Source: Haliclona indistincta
Taxonomy: Eukaryota > Porifera > Demospongiae > Haplosclerida > Chalinidae
DNA length: 64,000 nt
Assembly: GCA_964017065.1 (NCBI GenBank)
Contig: OZ024784.1
Coordinates: 3,515,152-3,579,151, forward strand
Direction of reading: 5' to 3'
The notes below the pieces were generated by a model. That model was not told where the DNA came from and made no database searches. It was given only the letters and a program-made list of their open reading frames with translations. Numbering within the stretch: the first letter of the stretch is position 1; every line of letters starts with the position of its first letter. Position numbers and translations under genes: made by a program. Positions 55,101 through 64,000 of this stretch are shown here, piece by piece.

Positions 55101-56988
55101 TTACTGGTGTACCTGATCTAGTAAGCTAATGGATGATGCAAGGTCGGGAGATGTCTGTTGATGCATTAGTTTGGCGGTTTTGTACAAGTGAATCCCTCGC
55201 AGTGGACTATACTTGGCATGATATGAGCTGCAGACAAATCGTTAAAACAAATCAGAGAATTGTACTAACTCGTATGCTGTTTTAAGGAGTACAGCCACTG
55301 CAAGACCATCTCTCCATTGCTCTAACTCTGCAGGATGAAGATATCATACGACGCAGGTCATCACACTGATCTTTACCAATGTAACTATCCAGTAGACATT
55401 CTCTCATTTTCACTGTCACCACATTCATGTCTCCAAGCATATCTTGCCATTCTTTAAGATAGCTACTGCACATTTCTAATAACTCTGTCCAATCTACAGA
55501 TTTACATGTCAAGGACAATGGGTTATGATAGTCAGAGGTTATGATTGTCAGAGGTTATGATTGTCACAACTGTGTTACTGCTATTTCAAAAGGATATTTG
55601 CAGATTTCTTTAACTTTTCTGCACGTTCCAACTGCAAGAATCCTTTAGTCATGCAATGCTTACGTTCAGCATCAGGCACTTCTGAAGAAATAACTTTTTA
55701 AACTAGATTTCGAAAAATGAACTTAACCTACTTTGTACGGTGCTGGACAAGACCCTATCCAACGCTCCCTCTGGTGCAGACTGCTCTCCACAGCGAACAC
55801 ACTGGCAACTAAACTGGTAACATTTGTACAACTGACGACGTCTTCTATCACGTGTGTCTAGTAGATCTACATAGCTAACTAGTAACTGAGAGAACCGATA
55901 AAATAGTGCAAAGTAAATGATTGAACAGTACTTGTTCTTCTTCTTCAATATCTCTGATACAGCGGAGGTGTATTCGTCTCCCAGTGAATAGAGCTATACA
56001 GTTGGGCGCACAGGAATGATTGAAGAGTGTAGGCCTAACAAGGAATAACAAGATGAAGCAAGAAGCATGATAACCTCACTCTATATACACTGCTCCTCCG
56101 ATGCTATTCATCTCCGCATCAAGTATATTATACGAGTTGCTCATTAACTAACAACAACAGAGACACTGAAGTCCTGACCAACATTAGACGGCAGGGACTG
56201 ACCTTGCATGCAATCTCAAATGCTACCTGAGCATCAAACACGTCTTTCTTGTCTTCTCCCAGTAATAGTCTAGCACCCATTACTTGCTCTGCTAGAGACG
56301 TTTTCAACTCGTCGCTGTACCCAGGTGAGTCTACAAACCAGCTTAATGTAAAGATAGTAGTATTCTGATGTTCTTACGTGATCCAAGCAGGTCTAGAGAC
56401 CACTGCGCACCATCTTGCTGGACCTATGTTTAAGAATCCAGTATTGCAATGCAACATACAAAAAATGTTTATCTACTTTTGCAGATTCTTTTAGTGATGC
56501 ACTCCTCTTTATAATCAGTCTAGCTAAAAGTCGCATTGTATCTGTAGGTACTCTTGGATTGATTCTGCATATCCCTTTGCATTCAGCTTTGTGTTGAGAC
56601 CAGTCCGACCTCTATAATACATGTAGTACATTTCAGTCACGTGATCTTATGCATTCTCAGTCTCACTTGACATGTTTTGGAGCAGTACCTTACGAATTTA
56701 CACACACCGCATCGCTGCAAGTTCCTGCACGCAAGAGATTACTGTAACCATATAAGATGATCTGTCCTAGTGCCGGTGGCTTACTCGTGGCGCTCCAAAC
56801 AGTAGTCACATCGCAAACCACGCTCATGGCTGGCGACCACGTGGGTGACAGGATCGGCACTTACCAACTCTGTTCCTAGTGTTAATCGTTGTTTTGCGTA
56901 TACGCCACGTCCAAACTCTACTGTGCGTCGAATTTCTAAGAACCCTGGGAAAAGATCTCGATACTCTGGTAACGACATGTTGATAGCA
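55101..56988 (-). CDS. SMYD-family lysine methyltransferase (SET + MYND)
   Basis: About ten short minus-strand exons from MSLPEYRDLFPGFLEIRR (start 56988). The split SET domain begins with EFGRGVYAKQRLTLGTELV. The MYND zinc finger starts CDYCLERH and continues in the next exon(s). The SET core has the NHSC motif in PTLFNHSCAPNCIALF, followed by IEEEEQVLVSYVDLLDTRDRRRRQL and the post-SET Cys cluster YQFSCQCVRC. The C-terminal helical TPR-like lobe includes WTELLEMCSSYLKEWQDML and YSPLRGIHLYKTAKLMHQ. Layout is that of SMYD1-3, most like SMYD3/SMYD2, which methylate histone and non-histone lysines. The last exon boundaries and the stop at 55101 are approximate. Confidence 0.82.
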
Positions 56989-57074
56989 TGTGTTGATAGC
57001 AGCATATATAAGACACGCCCTTTATAGGCAATAGTTACACAATAAATGTACACTTCAGTCTCTATGTGAGTTGC

Positions 57075-59197
57075 TTAGAGGCGCAGCTTCTGATTCTGCA
57101 GCTGCAGATACTTGTCTCTATCCAGTGGTACATAGCTTCTCTTGGCAGAATCCAGAATGAATAAAGGATCAGTTACTTTTTCTATATCATATCCGTCATT
57201 GCGGAGACGGGTCTTCTGAAATTTAAAGGTACCTGTCAGGTCTGCTTGCTGGATGAGACGTATGAACAGAGGAACAGCATATGCAGGAAGAGCATGGTAT
57301 ATTTTTTCAGCCAGTCCTTTCATGTTGACTGACTCCTCATCGCCCACAATGCAGGCCATACCAGCCTTCCCTTCTGCACCAGGAACATCTATTCCAAACA
57401 CAACCACTTCTTTCATGTCTATAGTTCGACTGATAATGCCTTCAACTTCATTGGTGGACACATTCTCTCCTTTCCACCGAAATGTATCTCCAGTACGATC
57501 ACAAAAATACAGATAGCCTTCCTCATCTGTACGCATTAGGTCTCCAGATAGAAAATAGGCATCTCCTTTTTTAAATACATTTCTTAGAATCTTCTTCTTA
57601 GTAGCTGCTTGATCATGATATCCATCAAAAGCATCGCTCGCTACATCTCCTATTTCGCCTATTACTTCTCCTGGTTCATTGATGCCTGCTCTTACACAGA
57701 ACCCTCGACTATTCCGCTTGTAGTCTCCAGTTTCTGGATCAATTTTGATCAAATCCACTTCTATTGATGGTAGGAACAGCGAGTTAAAGCCGCATGCACC
57801 CGGATGCCCTGTGGTATTAACCATTCCACAATTGCCTTCTGTTGAGCCATAGAATTCATAAATTTTAGTCACGTTGAATCGCTTTTGAAATTGGGTCCAG
57901 ATTTGTGGGCGAAGGCCGTTGCCAATAGCTTGTCTGACACAGTGCTCTTTGTCAACTGGCTTTTCAGGCTGAGCCAACAAATATCGACAAATCTCTCCGA
58001 TATAGAAAATTGTCTACAAAAGGATAGCATGAAAATTTTTTAAACTAAGCAATTTATAGACTTACGGTGCATTTGTGTTTGACACAGTCATTCCAGAATT
58101 GGCTAGCTGAGAATCGTCTCCGTAGCACTAGCGTACATCCATCAATGATCATTTGACCAACACCAAGTATTCCTCCATTGCTATGATACATTGGCAGCAC
58201 CAGATAGATAATTTTGTCAGGCGTTATGTTTGTGAAGTGTCTCAAGTCTGCTAGATATAAGAACCTGATAGTACAAAATACTAATGTTACCAATAGTAAC
58301 CATCTATATACCTCATGTTACGGATTGGAACTGCTTTTGGCAGTCCAGTTGTTCCTGATGTGTATATAAAGCACAAATGATCTGTGAAAATTGTCCCATC
58401 ACATAAAGATTGACAATGATTGATGGTGTTTCTTACCACGACTACTGGTGTTATTTGGACGTGGAGGACATGAGGAAGGCATATGCTCCACTTCCTTGAT
58501 CAGATCTTTTGACTGAGGAAGCCAAGAAGAACTTCCTATTGAGAATGTGCTACCCTGTAATGTATTGTCTAGGTCTCCATAAATTCCTTTGAGTCCTTCC
58601 CCTAGACTAGCAGTGTAGACAATGGCCTTGGGTTGACAAACATTCAGACAGTGAAGAAGAGCTGCTTCGCGGAGATTGTAGTTGATAAACGATGCTTTGA
58701 CTCCAATCTTGCATAGGCCTAACCACATTCCAACAAACTCTGGACAGTTTTCCATGAACATTCCTACTGTGTCTCCTTTTTTCAGTCCCTGCTTTAGAAA
58801 GAAATGACCTATTTGATTAGCAAAGCATTCTAATTGATGAAAAGTCCAGCATTGATCTTCAAATATTATAGCTGTTTTGTCAGGATGACGAGAGACTGTC
58901 TCACTAAATACATCAGCCACAGTGCTTTTTTTCCAGTTTTTAAAATCTTTCATCACCTTTCGATATATCAGCAGCAGTCTGAAAATAACGTAATAGTTAT
59001 TAGATGCTGCACGAAATCACTTACTTGATGTCTCGGGGCAAGGTCTTAATTGCCAGTTTAGTAGTCTTCCACCCTCCTAGGCTAAAAAAGCTCATGATTG
59101 CTACAGCGCCAGCTACCCATCCTGCAAAACTGGTACCAATATATATCACACAACCGAGAACAGCAGCTGTCGTGAATGATGTGGCACCGTTCATCAT
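57075..59197 (-). CDS. SLC27A-type very-long-chain acyl-CoA synthetase / fatty acid transport protein
   Basis: Minus-strand exons 59025-59197, 58437-58978, 58312-58381, 58066-58264 and 57075-58013 join in frame. The product activates long- and very-long-chain fatty acids to CoA thioesters and aids their uptake. An N-terminal membrane helix (CVIYIGTSFAGWVAGAVAIM) comes first. The AMP-binding motif is FIYTSGTTGLPKA, formed across introns, followed by LPMYHSNGGILGVGQ. The FATP signature YEFYGSTEGNCGMVNTTG and SGDLMRTDEEGYLYFCDRTGDTFRWKGENVST lie in the last exon. The C-terminus ends LQLQNQKLRL, as in SLC27A1/A4, to which it looks closest. All catalytic motifs are present. Confidence 0.9.
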
Positions 59198-59506
59198 TGC
59201 TGGAGACTAGACTGAACAACTACCTAACTACTCAATTGACTGTACCTTTTACTCTATCATGACTTCCTGACCTTGAAAGCTTCACTGCTGTCATGCTAAC
59301 GGTTATTTCCTACTGGTTTGTAAAGAATAACCACACTGTTTACCAATAAACCATACCCGGTTTGTGTTCACACGAGAGAGGTTTCTAATCGAGTAATTGG
59401 AGTATTGGGAATAACATAATGTTTATTTGAAAATGAATCACTATAGATTGCATACATTAATCGATGATTACAATAATCATTAGAAATGTCTGTCATTGAA
59501 ATTGGG

Positions 59507-62500
59507 TTATGAAGAATGAATTTGAAACTGCAGACATGAGTGGCAGCAAATGGTTCTTAAATAGTTGGAACTTCCATTACATCCATCACTAGATGCCAAC
59601 GTGATACATGCATCAGTACTGTCACTGCAAACTGCAAAATTATGGTAATTTAGAATCATTCTGAAAAATATATCTTACCTTGTCCACAGTCAGGGTTCGT
59701 GCATGTCTTGAGCTGTGATGGTTTCTCACGACAGCACGAAGTTAATTCTTGTTCTCTGAGAAGACATTTCACTTGCCTTTGTTGTTCTCCAATGCCACAG
59801 GTCACTGAGCACTGACCCCATTCTCCTACCACCCACTCTGGACAGTCAGTTCTATTGCAAATTCTGATTGTGTGTGGTTTAGTACCACCTGCTATACAAT
59901 ACTTGTCTGGTACAGTGATTAGTCTATTAGCCACAAGTGCGATGCAGTCTACAGTCCGACGTTGATAGTTATTAGTTTCGCAGCATTTACCTTGACACTG
60001 AGGCGTGAAATTAATTATTAGTGTTGAGAAACTAGTTTGTAATAATAGACTTACTACAGACCAATGGCTTGTGCGCCAAATAGTCTCACAACTTGAGTAG
60101 TCCTTGCAATTTTCCGTCAAAATTGGTCTTGGTTTTTTAGAGCAGTGCTTGGAGTCAACTATTCTATTAGTGTGTGTATAACACTGTGTAGTGCGTTGCC
60201 TGATTCCTATACCACAGGTAGTGGAGCACTGTATCATAGAGAGAGTATGTAATCATTGTGTGATCAAGAGGATACTTACATTATCCCACTTCGAAGGAAG
60301 CCAGGAGTAGTAACATGGACCAATATTACAAGGTTGAGTGGACACCGGTTTAGTAGTAACATCACAGCTTGAATGGTTTAGTATTGCACCTGCTGAGTTG
60401 ACACACTTTACTAGTCTTGTTCGTTCACCGACAACGCCACAATCTGATGGACACTACAGTGGCAAGTAGCACATCTTAAATACATTCATGTACAGAGCTT
60501 ATTCACCTTGCTCCACTCTCCTACATTCCATCTTGCATCACAGGGGTTACTATTACACAATCTAATAGTGGCTGGCTTCGTCATTCCTGCACAACTAACT
60601 TCACTTATATTCAAATCTCGTCCATTTTGTTGTAACTGTTTACAGAATACAAGACGAGTTTGGTTTCCTCCTCCACATGTAGCTGAGCAACTGCTCCATT
60701 CTTCATCTACCCATCTATTATTAATGAGAAACTAAAGCTTGATTTATTGATATATATTACCTTGCAGGACAGGCACTACTAGAACACATCCTAACAATAG
60801 GAAGTGGTTTGGGTACTATCTCACAGAAGCTGTCTGGTAGGACTCTGTCAGGAAACTCCATGTCAGTGCAGTGTGCATGAGATGTCTTAAACCCTGAGCA
60901 CCAACAGCAGAGTGATAAAGGTACAGGTTTGATATCTATTGAACTTACCTGTCCCTCCACAGGAGACAGAACAGTGAGAGAATCCATTGAACTGCCAGGA
61001 GAAGTCTACAGTGCTGTTAGTGACCAAGAAGTCATCCAGTAGGTAGTATTCATAAGAGACAGTAGACTGAGATCCCTGAGTGATACAAGCAACAAACAGC
61101 ACTGCTACAGCAAGCATCGTATGTGTTATAGCACAAGTACTAACACGCTCAGTGCAAAACTACTGGTATTTATGTGTATAGTTATGGATGAGTAGGGTTC
61201 TAGGTATGCAAGTATGTGTGGGAGAACAGCAGTTTATATTTGTTCTCTAAACGCTATAGTAGTCTTGTCCAGCGAAGCACATCAAATGAATACTTCTGTG
61301 ATGTGAATTTGTTTAAAGGGTAAATTACCAGGATGATTAGTGGGCGGTGTAAAGGCCCATTGGTTGAGATGCTGTTGTTTTGAGCCAGGAAGTGCAACTC
61401 CTCTAATGTAAATTCTTGACCAACAGAAAGATTTTTTATCTTTGAACCAAACGACAGCACTGCACAAGTAAACATTTGGGATTTGTGGTGAGAAGCAGAA
61501 AGGAAATGGTAGGCACAGAAAAAACATAAGATGGAAGCAGTTAATGAAAACAACTGACCAAGATGCTGAGTAAAATTAATGAGAATTGAGGTTGCATTTT
61601 CAGGAATTATTTTCGAGGTTGCATTTTCAGGAATTATTTCAAATTCTGTACGAAAGAAATGCTGAGTTTCAATCTAAAAGTCAGTCATTCTAGCACTCAC
61701 CTGAGTTAGTGTTATTGACGACAGCCTCATGCTTGGTGCAAACAGTGTTCAATGACTTGGAGCACTGCAGACACTTATCAACTGCTAGCTGTGATCCAAT
61801 TATCCCGTCACACCCTGTAGGCTGATGATGTTATGTCATAGTGTGTAAATTCTCAGAAATTTTGCGCTAAACTACAAAGGAAGTTATTTTATAGTGACCC
61901 AATATTCTGCATAAAATGTTAATTCCTTAATGGGTACCAAAGTACATCATTAGTAAACTTCTGAAGACATTTGTATATACAGTGAACAAATGAAACGAAT
62001 ACCTCTCACAGCCACATCAATGTCGAGCATGAACATGCGTAAGCCTGTTCTTCAAATATGGATACTTGACAGTTGTCTATAGTATCGACTTTCAGCTATG
62101 AATCTTCACCAAACGATCCAGTAACTAGGTGCAGTAGGTTATTACTATGAGTTTGCTAATAAGGTTGTCTTTGTAGTGATAACTATTCACTTGGGACAGA
62201 GTAAATCTGAAATTGACCTATTTTGTACAAAGCATGCAGCGAACATACCACACACAAGGATTCCACACATGTTCCACTTTCTCCACCAGCTGTTGTGCAT
62301 TTTGTACCACTTTTTGCAATGACAGTGAGCTGAACATTGCCTAGTAGGCAACACAGCTGACAACTGGAGCTCTCTATAAAACAGAACAGATACTGGAAAT
62401 GATTTAGTCAAGATACTTGTATATTCCCAGTGTTTAGTCTATAGTATGAGTATTCACTATGAAAACACAGCCGTATCCTTAGAAAAAGCAGCTGTCTATG

Positions 62501-64000
62501 TTTTCACTCAATCGGCAGTATCCATTGGAAACAAACAATTTATTATGCAGCCCATAAGTTACTGTCATTGTAATAAAATTAGTTCAGGGCCAGGTAGACG
62601 CACCACAAAAGTGGGACTAGACAGCTACTCTCACCGTTGTTCGGAACCATAGTACCTGTAAATGATGCAACAAATTTCTGGGGCAGATACGTAAGCTAGG
62701 AATGTTTCTACTACACAACTTTATATTGAGCAATGAATTAGCTACCATGGAAATAAATGGGATGTCATGACAATCTATGTTACTAATTTCATCACTTTTA
62801 CCATGTTTAGACAAAATCACTCAATAACAGTAGATTATGCAACTGCTTCGTGTTCGATCATATTTTGTTCCCATCAGCAACACAATATTTACAATGAAAA
62901 CATAAATTAGCTAGGAATGGTTGTTACCAAGTGAGTTGCTAAGTGATCTTAATAGTGTGTGAGACCAAAAATTAATGAATGAAAAAACCTCAAACTATGT
63001 ATCTCGTTGCAAAACAATTATTATAAGAACTATCGTATCATTACATTGCTTATTTACTCAAAAGCAAAAATTTACATATTATAAGCAGCAACTGTGCTTG
63101 TCAAAGCAATACCTGATGGCGGAATACATACAGCTCCTTTTTCATTGTGTTTTAAGCACTGAAACTCTCGAAAAGTCATGTTAGGATGTTGGCAGCCCTA
63201 TACAAACAAGATAAAAGGCTAACCAGTCTCAATTGTGATTACAAAAGGAAGTTGTATTGTCATTCTAATATTTTCAGTAGGTGTATGTATGGTGGGGTAT
63301 ACTTGGAAATGGATATGGTTGCTCAGGCATGCACACTGCTAGCTCAAACATGCACACTGACCTGCAAGTTGCAGGAGCGATACTGCACAGTTTCTCCAGT
63401 GCAGTTATCTGACCTGTGTAGAATGAAACATAATGGATACATATTGATATATAATAATAGCAACACCTGCAGCTCCGATGTTGAGACATTACACCTCCTC
63501 CACAGGATCTAGAACATGCACTCCATTCAGTCCAATTAGTCCAATGAGATCCCTAATAAAAATTGAAAAGAAAGAATGTGGACAGCTGGCGTATGAAACT
63601 GCAGCAATCAATTGTGTAAGTAATTTTCTAGCATATAGCAATAGTTATCCACACACCTCACAAACAGCAAAAAACATTGAAGTACTCAGTAGACAGCAGT
63701 ACCTGCATTTAACAAAACAATGTTCCACATGGCTGATATAATAATTATGGAGCATTTTGTAATACATAACATGGAGCATTTTGGCTCACCACATTTGCAA
63801 CATTTTAGTCTCCATAACTCCTCTGTCTTCACAAATTCGTTGAGCCAAGACTCATTCAATATCTTTAAAATGATCCACACTACTGAAGTGTCTGCTGTTT
63901 TATAGTCACTGCAGTAGCGTGCGCGTATAAAGAATTCATACTAGTACACGTGGCTTCTATGGTGGTTGCTATGACTACGTATCTTAATAAAAATGGCGAT
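59507..64000 (-). CDS. ADAMTS or ADAMTS-like secreted protein, 5' part outside window
   Basis: Read on the minus strand, domain pieces appear in the order of ADAMTS ancillary domains. A thrombospondin type-1 repeat lies near 63480-63545 ([15 protein letters not shown]). Cys-rich pieces lie near 62240-62330 ([19 protein letters not shown]) and 61700-61815 ([18 protein letters not shown], matching GCDxxLGS--DxCGVC). Spacer-like sequence extends to 61030 ([12 protein letters not shown]). Further TSRs follow: [56 protein letters not shown] and [24 protein letters not shown]-like end reads [17 protein letters not shown] ... [10 protein letters not shown]. No metalloprotease HExxH is in the window, so ADAMTS and ADAMTSL cannot be told apart. 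A separate short gene starting at 61117 is the main alternative. Confidence 0.65.

Overview
The window looks like animal nuclear DNA, most likely from a demosponge. This is inferred from content, not from a match. It has spliced genes with very short introns (about 45-60 bp, GT-AG), closely packed neighbours, several divergent start codons only 32-140 bp apart, and a metazoan gene set (DNMT1 with RFTS, CXXC and two BAH domains, COP1, XRCC4, polymerase eta, SLC27A, SMYD, an ADAMTS-type protein).

Layout. (1) 1-6072: a decayed spinster-like transporter copy, then the left copy of a segmental duplication: membrane glycoprotein, spinster-like transporter (frameshifted) and a 3' fragment of inositol polyphosphate 1-phosphatase (INPP1). 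(2) 6073-20645: a 14.5-kb island of mobile DNA. It holds a RecQ-like helicase gene inside perfect 86-bp terminal inverted repeats with a 9-bp target duplication; a hAT-type MITE; two other insertions whose empty sites can be read in a neighbouring repeat copy; two adjacent elements with CACAACC ends carrying a transposase-like gene; a 0.5-kb foldback element; and a pogo/Tigger-like MITE inside a minisatellite. (3) 20646-25926: the right copy of the duplication, with all three genes apparently intact. (4) 26067-36897: two intronless sigma-type glutathione S-transferases, an acidic ORF, a DMTF1-like Myb gene, uridine-cytidine kinase, a cupin, and a FIRRM/C1orf112-like gene. (5) 37151-53600: a run rich in genome-maintenance genes: DNMT1, COP1, POLH, XRCC4, TM2D2, and an unrecognised Ser-Gln-rich protein. 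(6) 53750-55000: a probable non-coding snoRNA host gene with C/D-box snoRNAs in its introns, one exon-plus-intron unit repeated three times. (7) 55101-64000: a SMYD methyltransferase, an SLC27A acyl-CoA synthetase, and an ADAMTS/ADAMTS-like gene running off the right edge.

The most interesting items are the helicase-carrying element (helicase frame broken, ends perfect), the snoRNA host gene, and the duplicated receptor-like glycoprotein with a tyrosine-motif tail. Exon boundaries were read by eye from GT-AG sites and frame continuity, so ends of multi-exon genes are approximate unless stated otherwise.
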